Origin: Corynebacterium epidermidicanis
GTDB taxonomy: Bacteria > Actinomycetota > Actinomycetes > Mycobacteriales > Mycobacteriaceae
Direction of reading: 5' to 3'
Assembly (NCBI RefSeq): GCF_001021025.1
Contig: NZ_CP011541.1
Location: forward strand, 1,364,001 to 1,428,000
Length of the DNA stretch: 64,000 nucleotides
The translations under genes were made by a program, and so were the position numbers. Numbering within the stretch: the first letter of the stretch is position 1; the number at the start of each line of letters is the position of its first letter. This document shows, piece by piece, positions 50,394 to 59,824 of this stretch. Below the pieces are notes generated by a model. That model did no database searches and was not told the origin of the DNA. It saw only the letters and a list, made by a program, of their open reading frames with translations.

Positions 50394-51620
50394 TTACTGA
50401 ATTCCGGCTGCTGCGCGCAGTTCGTCGACGCGATTGAGCTGCTCCCACGGGAGGTTGAGGTCGGAGCGACCGAAATGTCCGTAGGCTGCGGTTTGTGCGT
50501 AGATCGGACGAAGCAGGTCCAATTCCTTGATAATTGCTGCGGGGCGCAGGTCGAAGACTTCCATCACAGCTGCCTGGATTTGGGCATCACTTAGGCCATG
50601 TCGGGCGGTCCCGAAGGTCTCCACGTACAAGCCAACGGGCTTTGCTCGACCGATGGCGTACGCGACCTGCACCTCCGCACGCTTCGCAAGCCCAGCAGCA
50701 ACGACGTTCTTCGCCACCCAACGCATGGCGTAGGCAGCGGAACGGTCAACCTTGCTTGGGTCCTTACCCGAGAAAGCGCCACCACCATGGCGGGCCATGC
50801 CACCGTAGGTATCGACAATAATCTTGCGTCCCGTGAGTCCGGCATCGCCCATTGGACCACCAAGGATGAAGGATCCAGACGGATTGACCAGCAAATTGAG
50901 GTCATCGCTAACAAAATGCTCCAGGCCGGCATCCTTAATGACCCACTCAACAACGTGTTCCCGCAGCTGTTCCTCCAGCCATGCCTGCGTCACCGATGGA
51001 TCGTGCTGGGTAGAAATGACGACGGTATCGAGGTGAGTGGGCTTATTGTCTGCGTCATAAGCGAAAGTCACCTGAGTCTTACCGTCCGGGCGCAAGTTGG
51101 GCACGATGCCCTGCTTTCGCACCTCGGTGAGTCGACGAGCGAAACGATGAGCAAGCGCGATCGGCAATGGCATGTACTCAGTGGTCTCGTCGGTGGCATA
51201 GCCGAACATCAAACCTTGGTCGCCGGCGCCATTCCGGTCTTCGTCTTCGACCTCTGCCCCGCTGCGAACTTCCTGAGAATTGTCCACACCGGCGCCGATC
51301 TCTTGCGACTGCTCGCCAATAGCGACCATCACGCCACAGGTCGTGCCGTCAAAACCGACCTCAGAGCTTACAAAACCAATTTCGCGCAGCTTGTTACGCA
51401 CCAGGATTGGGATCTCCACGTAGCCATCAGTGCGTACTTCGCCCACGACATTAACTAAGCCGGTAGTGACCATCGTTTCCACCGCGACTCGAGCTTGGGG
51501 ATCGATAGTCAAGATGGCATCGAGAATGGTGTCTGAAATTGCGTCACAGATTTTGTCCGGATGACCTTCAGTAACAGACTCACTGGTAAAGAGCCGTACG
51601 GCCGCTGGGGTTTGTCCCAC
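50394..51620 (-). CDS. metK: S-adenosylmethionine synthetase
   Basis: 408 residues. [20 protein letters not shown] is the methionine/ATP site; [16 protein letters not shown] and [20 protein letters not shown] are the family signatures, with the phosphate-binding loop in the latter. It makes AdoMet from methionine and ATP. The start is GTG at 51620. A well-spaced promoter with an McbR-type box lies 85 to 110 bp upstream, and a terminator follows. Confidence 0.97.
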   Translation of the reverse strand: MGQTPAAVRLFTSESVTEGHPDKICDAISDTILDAILTIDPQARVAVETMVTTGLVNVVGEVRTDGYVEIPILVRNKLREIGFVSSEVGFDGTTCGVMVAIGEQSQEIGAGVDNSQEVRSGAEVEDEDRNGAGDQGLMFGYATDETTEYMPLPIALAHRFARRLTEVRKQGIVPNLRPDGKTQVTFAYDADNKPTHLDTVVISTQHDPSVTQAWLEEQLREHVVEWVIKDAGLEHFVSDDLNLLVNPSGSFILGGPMGDAGLTGRKIIVDTYGGMARHGGGAFSGKDPSKVDRSAAYAMRWVAKNVVAAGLAKRAEVQVAYAIGRAKPVGLYVETFGTARHGLSDAQIQAAVMEVFDLRPAAIIKELDLLRPIYAQTAAYGHFGRSDLNLPWEQLNRVDELRAAAGIQ

Positions 51621-51703
51621 AACACACTTCTTTCACTGAGTTTTGCGATGTTTCGTGCTGCATCTGCGCTGGCACGACAATGAATTAGTTTCTGGTAAGA
51701 CCA

Positions 51704-51732
51704 ACTATAGACCAAGCTGTCTGTATTGGCAA
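51704..51732 (-). promoter_or_regulatory. metK promoter
   Basis: Read on the minus strand: TTGCCA (51732-51727), 17 bases, then TATAGT (51709-51704). Both hexamers and spacing match the vegetative sigma consensus well. Transcription would start about 80 bases before the GTG. Confidence 0.7.
51708..51723. promoter_or_regulatory. Putative McbR operator in the metK promoter
   Basis: TAGAC-CAAGCT-GTCTG (plus strand) matches the known McbR consensus TAGAC-N6-GTCTA at nine of ten defined positions. It occupies the spacer between the -35 and -10 elements, an ideal place for repression. McbR is the corynebacterial repressor of methionine and sulfur genes, with metK a known target in C. glutamicum. 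Confidence 0.7.
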
Positions 51733-51759
51733 GTTTCGGTTGGCTGGTTTCGGTTGGCT
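51733..51759. repeat. Tandem 13-bp direct repeat upstream of metK
   Basis: GTTTCGGTTGGCT occurs at 51733-51745 and again at 51747-51759, one base apart and directly upstream of the metK -35 element. A 14-bp period would put two half-sites on nearly the same helix face only after about three turns, so it may be a duplicated site or a replication slip. Confidence 0.6.
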
Positions 51760-51868
51760 CGGGCTGCACTTTTTGAAGCCGAGCTGGCTGCAGAGGTACT
51801 GACTAGCAGGTTTGCAGCCCAAAGATGCTAACAGGAGGCAGCGGCAACCACGGCACCTGGTTAACCGA

Positions 51869-53131
51869 CTATTGCGATCGGCAAGCCTTGGCGGTCCAGA
51901 CTTCCGCCACTCTGTCCAGGATGGTCACGGCGCAATCGAATTTGGTGCCAGCTGGGACCACTTCCCGCTCCCCTGACGCACTCAACAAAACTCCTTGGTT
52001 GTCGAGCTGACCAAACACCTTTCCGTGCCCAACCTCGTTGAGCATGAGCAGGTCACAGCCCTTGCGCTGGAGCTTCGCCTCCGCCAGCTCCAGCGGGGTG
52101 TGCTCTGCAGAGCCGGTCTCCGCTGCAAAACCCATGATCACGCTCTGAGGCGATACTTCTCCGCGGACACGCTGCTCGACTGTGCTGGCGAGAATGTCTG
52201 GGTTTTCTACAAGTACGACACTCGCCAAGGCATCGTCATCGTTGCCCTTTTTCAGTTTGGCATCAGCCTGGGTAGCCGGTCGGAAGTCTGCGACGGCGGC
52301 GGCCATGATGAATACGTCATGGTCCCCGGCACGTTGCGCCACCGCGTCCGCCATTTCTATTGCCGAGGTGACGCGCACAACTTTCGCTTGAGGCGGGGTC
52401 GGCAAATCATCGGTGGCACCAGCCACGATAGTAACCTTTGCGCCTCGCTGCACCGCAACTTCAGCCAAAGCGAAACCCTGACGCCCTGAAGATCGATTGC
52501 CGATGAATCGCACCGGATCGATGTTTTCTTGTGTCCCACCGGCGGTAATGAGCATTCGTGCGCCTTCGAAGTCGCGAGGCAGGGCACCCGCCTTGGCGAT
52601 GGCTAGGGCCACCGAGCCAATTTGTTCGGGTTCGGGCAACCGCCCTGGTCCAGAATCTACTCCGGTAAGTCGCCCTGATGCGGGTTCCAGCACGATCGTC
52701 CCACGGTCCCGCAGGGTGGAGACATTAGATACAGTGGCCGGATGCATCCACATCTCCGTATGCATTGCTGGGGCTACCACCACGGGACAGGTGGCGACGA
52801 GTACTGTGGCGCTCAATAGATCGTCGCCACGCCCGGCAACCATGCGGGCCAAGAAGTCCGCAGTTGCTGGCGCGATGACGATAAGGTCGGCTTCCTGCCC
52901 GATACGGACATGCTGGACTTCCTCCACAGCGTCGAAAACCGTGGTGGACACGCGGTTGCCACTGAGCGCCTCGAAGGTGGCTTTGCCCACGAAATTGAGG
53001 GCGTTGGGGGTGGGGACGACGCGGACGTCGTGACCCAGCTCTTTGAAATAACGCACCAGGTGACACGCCTTGTATGCCGCGATACCACCAGTGACTCCAA
53101 CCACGATGTTCAACTGCTCGTCTGTGTTCAC
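51869..53131 (-). CDS. coaBC: CoaBC, phosphopantothenoylcysteine synthetase / decarboxylase
   Basis: 420 residues. The N-terminal flavin decarboxylase (CoaC) starts NIVVGVTGGIAAYKACHLVR and contains APAMHTEMWMHP. The C-terminal synthetase (CoaB) has ITAGGTQENIDPVRFIGNRS and SSGRQGFALAEVA. It carries out two steps of coenzyme A synthesis. The start is GTG at 53131; TAGGCT lies eight bases upstream, so the transcript may be leaderless. It normally follows rpoZ; here the serine island intervenes. Confidence 0.96.
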   Translation of the reverse strand: MNTDEQLNIVVGVTGGIAAYKACHLVRYFKELGHDVRVVPTPNALNFVGKATFEALSGNRVSTTVFDAVEEVQHVRIGQEADLIVIAPATADFLARMVAGRGDDLLSATVLVATCPVVVAPAMHTEMWMHPATVSNVSTLRDRGTIVLEPASGRLTGVDSGPGRLPEPEQIGSVALAIAKAGALPRDFEGARMLITAGGTQENIDPVRFIGNRSSGRQGFALAEVAVQRGAKVTIVAGATDDLPTPPQAKVVRVTSAIEMADAVAQRAGDHDVFIMAAAVADFRPATQADAKLKKGNDDDALASVVLVENPDILASTVEQRVRGEVSPQSVIMGFAAETGSAEHTPLELAEAKLQRKGCDLLMLNEVGHGKVFGQLDNQGVLLSASGEREVVPAGTKFDCAVTILDRVAEVWTAKACRSQ

Positions 53132-53139
53132 AGTGTTAT

Positions 53140-53145
53140 AGCCTA
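53140..53145 (-). promoter_or_regulatory. -10 element of coaBC (possible leaderless transcript)
   Basis: On the minus strand TAGGCT, eight bases, then the GTG of coaBC: the same geometry as mptB and ctaA. No ribosome-binding site is seen. Confidence 0.4.
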
Positions 53146-53234
53146 CGTCAGTACCACGACTTCAGGCGGCAGCAAGTAGATTCTACTGCCGCCTGTTCGC
53201 GAACTATGCTGGTTATACCCGCAGGATGGCCTAA

Positions 53235-54089
53235 TTAATTGCGCGTACGAACGAGGTAGCGGTACACCGTTGGCTCGGAAACCTTCAAGCGCTGGGCCGC
53301 GGCCGCAATGCCACCCTTGAGCAGGAAGAACCCAGCTTCATCAAGGTCCGACACCACTTCGATGCGCTCAGCAACCTGCATTCGATCCGGAGCCACATGC
53401 TGCTTTGCGATCGCCGTATCCAGCATCGACTCCAACAGATTCTCCAGGCTGGAACGCAGGCTCTCCAGGGCCTCACCTTCCTGCCGGGTTTGTGCACTGG
53501 GCTGGGGCTTTGCGACGACAGACGGCACGGGCGCAAGCTTTGGCGCAGGTGTCGTCATGGTGTGCTTACTGCTCGAGCTAGCAGATGCATTCGGGTTGGT
53601 GGCAGACGCCAACTCTGCCATGGCAGTAGCCTTGTCCGGGTAGATACGCTGCTTTGGCTCCTCCCCCTCGCCGAGCAACCGCTCTACGGCGTCCCGAACG
53701 TTCACCATCTCCGTGATGTCAACGTTGATGCACAGCATGCCGCGCAGCTCACCGTTTTCGTCACGAATGAAGTAGCTCGATGACCTGCATATCCGGCCGG
53801 AGCTGTTGATCGCACGATACCCCGACAGTGAAGTAGCTTGCGAGCTCGCGCCCTGGCGCATGAAACGCAGCGCGAAGTCAGTCACCGGGCCACCAATTTC
53901 GCGGCCACTGATATGTCCGTTGGCGATGGCAACGATGGAACGGTCCGGGACGTCGAGGTCGTGGAGAACTAACTCGCAGTTCGGCCCGATAGCATCGCCC
54001 AGGAACTCGACCAAAGGGATATAACGATCGAGGAGGCCGGGTGCCTCGTCGTCGTTGTCATTCGACTCATTTAGCTGGAGATTTTGCAT
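53235..54089 (-). CDS. YheO-like PAS-domain / HTH transcriptional regulator
   Basis: 284 residues. An N-terminal PAS-like domain spans roughly residues 20-135 (ELVLHDLDVPDRSIVAIANG; GMLCINVDITEMVNVRDAV). A Pro/Ala/Ser-rich linker follows (about 145-210). The C-terminal helix-turn-helix reads GGIAAAAQRLKVSEPTVYRY. This is the YheO/DauR-type architecture, usually a regulator of amino-acid catabolism genes. The ATG at 54089 is chosen because the open frame upstream to 54251 is not protein-like. It follows sdaA and probably controls the sdaC-sdaA pair. Confidence 0.85.
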   Translation of the reverse strand: MQNLQLNESNDNDDEAPGLLDRYIPLVEFLGDAIGPNCELVLHDLDVPDRSIVAIANGHISGREIGGPVTDFALRFMRQGASSQATSLSGYRAINSSGRICRSSSYFIRDENGELRGMLCINVDITEMVNVRDAVERLLGEGEEPKQRIYPDKATAMAELASATNPNASASSSSKHTMTTPAPKLAPVPSVVAKPQPSAQTRQEGEALESLRSSLENLLESMLDTAIAKQHVAPDRMQVAERIEVVSDLDEAGFFLLKGGIAAAAQRLKVSEPTVYRYLVRTRN

Positions 54090-54153
54090 GGTAGACCAAT
54101 CGTAGAAGAAATAAGATTCTTCCGTAGTTGAATTGAGAATTTTTTCGCTGGAA

Positions 54154-54190
54154 AAGGGGTACCCGGCACTTCCAGCACCGCGTACCCCTT
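54154..54190. other. Hairpin between sdaA and the PAS-HTH regulator gene
   Basis: AAGGGGTAC (54154-54162) and GTACCCCTT (54182-54190) form a perfect 9-bp stem with a 19-base loop. No T-run follows on the minus strand, so it may reduce rather than stop read-through, or it may be a binding site. Confidence 0.5.
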
Positions 54191-54261
54191 CTTCACTGAG
54201 CGAAATCCTCGCTTGTGACCTGTGCTCCTGGCGCGCCAACCCTAGGCGCACGTGCTAAGAG

Positions 54262-55638
54262 CTAGGAGCAAGGCAGCATCTCTGGCATAACAACTCGTGC
54301 CAGACCACCCTGCGAGGTTTCGCGGTACTTTGCGTTCATGTCCTTGCCGGTCTGGTACATCGTCGTGATGACCTTGTCCAAGGACACGGTTGGCATTGAT
54401 TCGCGTTGCAGCGCCATGCGCGCAGAGTTGACCGCGGTGACTGCGGCGACCGCGTTGCGTTCAATGCACGGAACCTGGACTTGCCCACAGACTGGGTCAC
54501 AGGTGAGTCCGAGATTGTGCTCCATGCCAATTTCCGCGGCGGAACAAACTTGCTCTGGTGTTCCACCCAGCAACTGAGCTAGTCCAGCTGCTGCCATAGA
54601 ACAAGCCACACCGACCTCGCCTTGGCAGCCGACCTCGGCGCCCGAGATCGAGGCATTCATCTTGTACAGTGCGCCGATCTGAGTGCAGGCCAAGAAGAAG
54701 GCTTCAAAGGTGTCCCGATCCACAGGTTGGACGAACTTGTCGTAGTAGGACAGCACCGCGGGAATTACGCCACAGGCACCATTCGTTGGCGCGGTTACGA
54801 CGCGACCCCCCAAAGCGTTTTCTTCGTTGACTGCCAGGGCGAACATGTTGATCCAGCTCATGATGACGAGCGGGTCATTGAAGTCGCCTGCTTCCAACCG
54901 GCGTCGTAAAGCTGCGGCCCGGCGTGGCACATGCAGTGCACCTGGCAGGACGCCGTCGCTGCTGGAGCCACGTTCGATACCGGTGCGCATTACGTCCCAC
55001 ACCTTGACTAGGTGATGGTCGATCTCGTTACGAGAACGCACGGCTAACTCGTTTTGCCAAGCGATCTCTGGAATCGACATTCCCTGTCGCTTGCAGTGCT
55101 CGAGCAACTCTTCGGCTGAGGAAAACTCAAAAGGCACCTTGATGTCCTCGGAGCTTGGTTGCCCGAAGTGCTCCTCGTCGACGATGAAACCGCCGCCGAT
55201 TGAATAGTAGGTTTTCTTCGCCAAGACTTCGTCGTCCTGAAACGCGGTCAGCGTCATGCCGTTTTCGTGCAGTGGCAGATTGGTGGAGTGGAATACCACG
55301 CCCTGATCCTTGGGGAAATCAACTTCCTTATCACCGCAGTTCAGACAAAGCTTCTCTGTGTTACGGACCCGCTCCAGGAAGATTGGCATGCTGTCGACGT
55401 CGACAGTCTGCGGAATGTTCCCGGCGAGGCCGAGGATGATGGCACTGTCCGTGGCGTGGCCTTTGCCGGTCAGAGACAACGAACCGTAGACATCTGCCTG
55501 GACTCGGGTCACGCTGTTGATCAGGCCGCTCTCAGAAAGCTCGTCGACGAACGCCTTGCCGGCCTTCATTGGGCCAAGCGTATGTGAGCTTGAGGGGCCG
55601 ATACCGATCTTGAACATGTCGAAGGTGCTGATGAACAT
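54262..55638 (-). CDS. sdaA: L-serine dehydratase, single-chain [4Fe-4S] type
   Basis: 458 residues. It deaminates serine to pyruvate and ammonia using a [4Fe-4S] cluster rather than PLP. The beta domain starts [20 protein letters not shown]. In the alpha domain [37 protein letters not shown] hold the cluster cysteines. GGAG precedes the ATG. It follows sdaC by 37 bp. Dependence on Fe-S assembly links it functionally to the suf operon. Confidence 0.95.
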   Translation of the reverse strand: MFISTFDMFKIGIGPSSSHTLGPMKAGKAFVDELSESGLINSVTRVQADVYGSLSLTGKGHATDSAIILGLAGNIPQTVDVDSMPIFLERVRNTEKLCLNCGDKEVDFPKDQGVVFHSTNLPLHENGMTLTAFQDDEVLAKKTYYSIGGGFIVDEEHFGQPSSEDIKVPFEFSSAEELLEHCKRQGMSIPEIAWQNELAVRSRNEIDHHLVKVWDVMRTGIERGSSSDGVLPGALHVPRRAAALRRRLEAGDFNDPLVIMSWINMFALAVNEENALGGRVVTAPTNGACGVIPAVLSYYDKFVQPVDRDTFEAFFLACTQIGALYKMNASISGAEVGCQGEVGVACSMAAAGLAQLLGGTPEQVCSAAEIGMEHNLGLTCDPVCGQVQVPCIERNAVAAVTAVNSARMALQRESMPTVSLDKVITTMYQTGKDMNAKYRETSQGGLARVVMPEMLPCS

Positions 55639-55675
55639 TTTCTTGCTCCTAGCGCAATGATGGATGCCGACGGGC

Positions 55676-56986
55676 TTAGAAGGCCTGGAGGACGTTGTAG
55701 AAGATGGTTCCGAAGGCGATCAGGCCCATGAAGAAGATGAAGTAGTTGGAAGCCTTGCCCTTGTACTTCTGCAGAGCTGGGACCTTGTGGATGGCATACA
55801 TTGGCATCAGGAAGAGCAGGATGGCGATCGTTGGGCCGCAGAGCGTTTCGATCATGCCGAGGATTGAAGGGTTGCTCCAAGCGGTCAGCCAAGCGGTGAT
55901 CAACATGAAGATCAGGGTGATGGTAGACAGCGACTTGGTGCGCTTGAGTTCCTTGCCACGAGCGTGAGCCGCTTCGATTACCAGACCCTCGAAACCTTCA
56001 GCGGCGCCCAGGTAGTGGCCGAGGAAGGACTTGGCAACAGCAACCATAGCGATGATTGGCGCAGCCCAAGCGATGACCGGGTTATCGAAGTGATTTGCCA
56101 GGTAGGACAGGATGGTGATGTTCTGTGCCTTGGCGTCAGCCAGGTTTTCTGGGGTCAGTGACAGGGCGCAAGAGAACACGAAGAACATGACGACGACAAC
56201 CATGAGGCCTTCGGCAGCCATCAAGATCTGGCCCGTCTTTTTGTCTGCATGCACGCCGTATTCCTTCTTCTTCTCAACTGCGAAGGAAGAAATGATTGGC
56301 GAGTGGTTGAAGGAGAAGACCATCACGGGGACCAGCAGGAGCAGGGTGACGATCAAGCCGTGGCCGGATGCTTGCGATGCGGTCTCGAGGTCAAACGTCT
56401 TAAATAGCGCGGTATTCCAGTTTGGAATCAAGTAAAGCGACAGGGCGACCAACACAGCGATGAACGGGAACACCAGGAGGGACATGACCTTCACCACGAC
56501 ATCTTGTCCCAAGCGGACGATGAAGATCAGCGCGGCGACCAAGATGAACGACATCAACGCGCGTGGTGGCGGGTTGATTCCGAGCTGGTGGCTCATGAAG
56601 GAGTTGACCGTGTTGGTAATAGTCACGGAGTAGACCAGCAGGATCGGATACACGGACAGGAAGTACAGAATGGTCATGAACGAACCGGCACCCAAACCGA
56701 AGTGTTCGGTCACGACGGCGGTGAGGTCAGAATCTTCGTTCTTGCCGGAGAGCACGAAGCGAGTAAGACCGCGGTGTGCCCAGAAGGTCATCGGAAAAGC
56801 GATAGCCGTCATGATCAGCAACGGGATAATGCCACCGATACCAGCATTGATAGGCAGGAACAACACGCCGGCACCGATTGCGGTACCAAAGAGGCTGAGC
56901 GTCCACAGGGTGTCTGATTTGCCCCACTTTGGGGCGCGGGATGAGTCCGCCACGTCGGTCCGTACGGACTGCGTCTGCTGAGACAT
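55676..56986 (-). CDS. sdaC: Serine transporter (HAAAP/SdaC family)
   Basis: 436 residues with about eleven hydrophobic segments, starting LWTLSLFGTAIGAGVLFLPI, the first helix of hydroxy/aromatic amino-acid permeases. It is a proton-coupled importer, here most likely for serine since sdaA follows. The ATG at 56986 is used, with GGAG seven bases upstream; the frame is also open to a TTG at 56998. Confidence 0.9.
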   Translation of the reverse strand: MSQQTQSVRTDVADSSRAPKWGKSDTLWTLSLFGTAIGAGVLFLPINAGIGGIIPLLIMTAIAFPMTFWAHRGLTRFVLSGKNEDSDLTAVVTEHFGLGAGSFMTILYFLSVYPILLVYSVTITNTVNSFMSHQLGINPPPRALMSFILVAALIFIVRLGQDVVVKVMSLLVFPFIAVLVALSLYLIPNWNTALFKTFDLETASQASGHGLIVTLLLLVPVMVFSFNHSPIISSFAVEKKKEYGVHADKKTGQILMAAEGLMVVVVMFFVFSCALSLTPENLADAKAQNITILSYLANHFDNPVIAWAAPIIAMVAVAKSFLGHYLGAAEGFEGLVIEAAHARGKELKRTKSLSTITLIFMLITAWLTAWSNPSILGMIETLCGPTIAILLFLMPMYAIHKVPALQKYKGKASNYFIFFMGLIAFGTIFYNVLQAF

Positions 56987-57422
56987 TGTTTTCTCCAAAT
57001 CCTTGAAACAGGGGGTGAACCAAGAAGCTTGGGAAATTCTTTTTCAGCAGATCTCTTCGATGCCGATTGAACTCTTAGCAACAACTCTTCGGCAAGAAGT
57101 GTGTCAACCTTTGAAATCCCGTTGTTCTCGGTGATGCAATTTTTACTTTATGGTGCGAGAAACTTTGCGTCAAATAATTTCTTCTCATTTCCGCTAGACA
57201 TTTATCACATTGCAACTTTCTCGGTAGCTGCTTATATGGCCCATGACCAGCTATTTTGCCAATTGGTTCAGTAAGAAAGGTTTTATTATTATAAGAATTG
57301 TTATGCATTGACCTGCTGTTTCGCTAAAAAGTGACTCACCGCACACCATCACCTGGGCATAAAAAGACCCCATATCCGCAGTTCAATGCGAATATGGGGC
57401 ACTATTGTGACCTGAGGCGCAA
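56987..57422. other. Upstream region of sdaC
   Basis: 436 bp, clearly AT-richer than the surroundings, with no convincing gene. CGAGAAACTTTGC (57156-57168) and GCAACTTTCTCG (57212-57223) form an imperfect inverted repeat 43 bases apart that could be looped by a regulator such as the adjacent PAS-HTH protein. On the minus strand TTGACA occurs around 57105, but no well-spaced -10 is obvious. The right end holds the rpoZ terminator. Confidence 0.45.
57368..57399 (-). terminator. Terminator of the gmk-rpoZ transcript
   Basis: CCCCATATCCGCA (57368-57380) pairs with TGCGAATATGGGG (57387-57399), 13 bp with one mismatch and a six-base loop. On the minus strand TCTTTTTATG follows. Confidence 0.8.
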
Positions 57423-57722
57423 TTAGCCTTCTTCGTGGTCCAACATTCCGCGGTTGATCTCGCGCAATGCGATCGACAGTGGCTTCTCCCCTGGTTCTGG
57501 AGTTACCAATGGCCCGACGAACTCGAAGACACCCTCGTCAACCTGTTGGTTGTAGCTGTTGATTTGGCGGGCGCGCTTAGCCGCGAAAATGACAAGCGCG
57601 TACTTCGAGGAAACCTTGTCCAGCAATTCGTCGATCGGTGGATCGGTAATGCCTACTGGCTGGTCAAATACGGCAGCGGTGCCAGCAATATCGTTGCTCA
57701 CTTGGGTCACAAACACCTTCAT
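57423..57722 (-). CDS. rpoZ: RNA polymerase omega subunit
   Basis: 99 residues. [20 protein letters not shown] begins the omega fold, and [17 protein letters not shown] is the conserved helix that clamps the beta-prime subunit. It promotes polymerase assembly. The ATG at 57722 is chosen because GATAAT lies nine bases upstream and the frame beyond it is not protein-like; GTG codons at 57713 and 57704 are alternatives. Confidence 0.92.
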   Translation of the reverse strand: MKVFVTQVSNDIAGTAAVFDQPVGITDPPIDELLDKVSSKYALVIFAAKRARQINSYNQQVDEGVFEFVGPLVTPEPGEKPLSIALREINRGMLDHEEG

Positions 57723-57821
57723 CAGGTTGAAATTATCGAAAAGGAAAATGGTGCGGGGTCCTACTCTACCCACCCCGCTGGGGTTTTAGCTAATCGCCGT
57801 CGTAAAGCGAGCTCACTAGCT

Positions 57822-58388
57822 TTACTTCAGCAGCAGTTCTCGGATGGCCTGCACGGCCTTATCGACGTCATCGTTGACCACTACGTGCTGGAATTCGCTT
57901 TGTGCCGCGAGTTCTTCCTTCGCAGTTGCGAGCCGACGTTCGATGACCTCGGCGGTTTCCGTACCTCGACCAGTCAGCCGTTCTACAAGTACATCCCAAG
58001 ACGGCGGGGCCAGGAATACGGTGATCGCCTCCGGCTTTGCCTTAGCAACGTTGCGCGCCCCAACGAGGTCGACTTCGACGAGCACTGGACGGCCATCTGC
58101 AAGAGCTTCGGTGACGGGTTCGGCAGGAGTTCCGGAACGCTGCAAACCTCCGTGGATGTCCGCCCATTCCAGCATTTCCCCCGCGTCGATCTTGCATTGG
58201 AACTCTTCTTTGGTGACATAAAAGTAGTCTCGTCCATGTTCCTCACCGGGGCGAGGATCTCGGGTGGTCATCGAGACACTGAAGTAAAGATTAGGAACTT
58301 CTTCCCGAAGGCGACGTACCACCGTGGATTTGCCCACGGCGGAAGGGCCAGCTAGTACAACTAGATTGCCCTGATTCGCGCCACTCAT
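57822..58388 (-). CDS. gmk: Guanylate kinase
   Basis: 188 residues. [19 protein letters not shown] (about residues 11-29) is the P-loop, and [22 protein letters not shown] the GMP-binding region. It phosphorylates GMP to GDP. Six bases after mihF, so co-transcribed; rpoZ follows after a 99-bp gap. Confidence 0.96.
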   Translation of the reverse strand: MSGANQGNLVVLAGPSAVGKSTVVRRLREEVPNLYFSVSMTTRDPRPGEEHGRDYFYVTKEEFQCKIDAGEMLEWADIHGGLQRSGTPAEPVTEALADGRPVLVEVDLVGARNVAKAKPEAITVFLAPPSWDVLVERLTGRGTETAEVIERRLATAKEELAAQSEFQHVVVNDDVDKAVQAIRELLLK

Positions 58389-58394
58389 AAGAAT

Positions 58395-58718
58395 TTAGTC
58401 CTCGGAAAAGCCGAAACGCTCGAGCAGAGCCTTGCGCTGACGCTCGCCCAGGCCACGCAGACGACGGGTCTGTGCAATCTCGAGCTCGTCCATGATTTCC
58501 TTAGCCTTGACCTTACCCACCTTCGGCATTGCCTCCAGAAGAGCGGAGACCTTGGTCTTGCCGATGATTTCGTCGTCCTGAGCCTTAGCCAGAACTTCCT
58601 TCAGGTTCGTGCCGCCGCGCTTCAGGCTTTCCTTCAGCTCTGCGCGTGCCTTGCGTGCCTCAGCTGCCTTAGCAAGGGCTTCCTTGCGCTGCTCGTCGGT
58701 CAACTTTGGAAGGGCCAC
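58395..58718 (-). CDS. mihF: Actinobacterial integration host factor (mIHF)
   Basis: 107 residues, rich in Lys, Arg, Ala and Glu. An N-terminal helix LTDEQRKEALAKAAEARKAR leads into the helix-hairpin-helix-containing core VGKVKAKEIMDELEIAQTRR. mIHF is an essential nucleoid protein of actinobacteria and sits beside gmk in the group. The start is GTG at 58718 with GGAGG upstream. Confidence 0.93.
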   Translation of the reverse strand: MALPKLTDEQRKEALAKAAEARKARAELKESLKRGGTNLKEVLAKAQDDEIIGKTKVSALLEAMPKVGKVKAKEIMDELEIAQTRRLRGLGERQRKALLERFGFSED

Positions 58719-58847
58719 TTCGGTTCCTCCGATTCGTGTGGGTGATCATTTAGGTTTGGTACCAACAGTACCGATTTATCTAAGCCACAGCGCCAGAATC
58801 CCTCGAAGAAAATCGAGGTGACACCATGAACTCCAGCTAGTTTAACA

Positions 58848-58871
58848 CCACCACGGCAAAAACCGTGGTGG
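58848..58871. terminator. Hairpin between pyrF and mihF
   Basis: CCACCACGG (58848-58856) and CCGTGGTGG (58863-58871) form a perfect 9-bp stem with a CAAAAA loop. It lies about 107 bp after the pyrF stop. No long T-run follows on the minus strand. A smaller stem, CCTCGA/TCGAGG, lies at 58801-58818 in the mihF leader. Confidence 0.5.
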
Positions 58872-58977
58872 CAGGTGCATATCCGCATGTCATCCTGAAC
58901 AAGGTCAAGTTGGGTGACCTGGGAAAATGCTCGCGTTGGTGACGTACGTGTTGTCCAAAAAAGGCGAGTAAAAACCC

Positions 58978-59817
58978 CTAGGCAACTACCGGCGGGAACT
59001 GCTGCGCCGCAGCCAGAGTCGCCTTCCGAAGCTGAGAAATTTCTGGCCCGGCCTTCAGGATCCCGCGGGAGATATTGGCGATAGCTAGGTGCTGGACGCC
59101 GTCGGCTAGCCTCAATACGTCCTCCGGCCCCGCGCCCTGTGCCCCCACGCCGGGCATGAGTACGGAACCATTGAGCTGACTTAGATCAGGCGCGGACTCG
59201 AGTGTTGCGCCCACCACGACACCAATGTTTCCAGCACGTCCATGCTGAGCATGCGTGGCGTTGACCCGGGCTGCCTGATCGACGATCTGTTGAGCTAGGC
59301 TCACGCCGGATGCATTAGTGTTTGACTGTACTTCTACCCCTTCCGGGTTCGAGGTTGCCGCTAGCACATACACACCCTTGGCGTAGCGATTCCCCAGTTC
59401 GAAAGCCGCCTGTAATGAGCCGAAACCGAGGTACGGCGACACCGTAACTGCATCAGCTGCCAACGGAGAATCGGGATCAAGCCACGCCATCGCGTACGCC
59501 GCCATGGTGGAGCCAATGTCGCCTCGCTTGGCATCGGCCAGGACCAGGGTGCCACGCTCGCGAAGCGCAGCCTGCGTCTCCTCCAGTATTTGATAACCGG
59601 CTGCTCCAAATGCCTCGTAAAAGGCAACCTGAGGCTTCACCAGCGCTGCAATATCGCTGAAGGCCTCCACACAAATCTGGGAGAAGCTCCGCAAACCATC
59701 CGCAGTGAGCGCCAAACCCCAGGCTTTGAGCAAAGACGGGTGCGGATCAATACCGACGCAGAGCCTACCGCGAGTGGCAGTGAGCTCCAGAAGGCGTTCG
59801 CCGAAAGTCGTGGTCAT
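58978..59817 (-). CDS. pyrF: Orotidine 5'-phosphate decarboxylase (type 2)
   Basis: 279 residues. [17 protein letters not shown] near the N-terminus and [20 protein letters not shown] with the catalytic DxKxxD array identify the long actinobacterial type 2 enzyme. It makes UMP. It follows carB after seven bases and ends the carAB-pyrF pyrimidine group in this window. Confidence 0.96.
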   Translation of the reverse strand: MTTTFGERLLELTATRGRLCVGIDPHPSLLKAWGLALTADGLRSFSQICVEAFSDIAALVKPQVAFYEAFGAAGYQILEETQAALRERGTLVLADAKRGDIGSTMAAYAMAWLDPDSPLAADAVTVSPYLGFGSLQAAFELGNRYAKGVYVLAATSNPEGVEVQSNTNASGVSLAQQIVDQAARVNATHAQHGRAGNIGVVVGATLESAPDLSQLNGSVLMPGVGAQGAGPEDVLRLADGVQHLAIANISRGILKAGPEISQLRKATLAAAQQFPPVVA

Positions 59818-59824
59818 TTCGGAT

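Noticed and set aside
54145-54190. Classic terminator after sdaA
   Set aside because: The 9-bp stem is real, but the T-run is on the wrong side for minus-strand transcription, so it is listed only as a hairpin.
55387-55398. GTCGACGTCGAC in sdaA as a further copy of the polar motif
   Set aside because: It shares the GTCGAC hexamer only and lacks AAGC; similarly 38711 and 49862 have an extra A (GACAAAGC) and were not counted.
57075-57308. 77-codon open frame on the minus strand upstream of sdaC
   Set aside because: AT-rich, unusual composition, no ribosome-binding site and it covers the inverted repeat and likely promoter; treated as non-coding leader.
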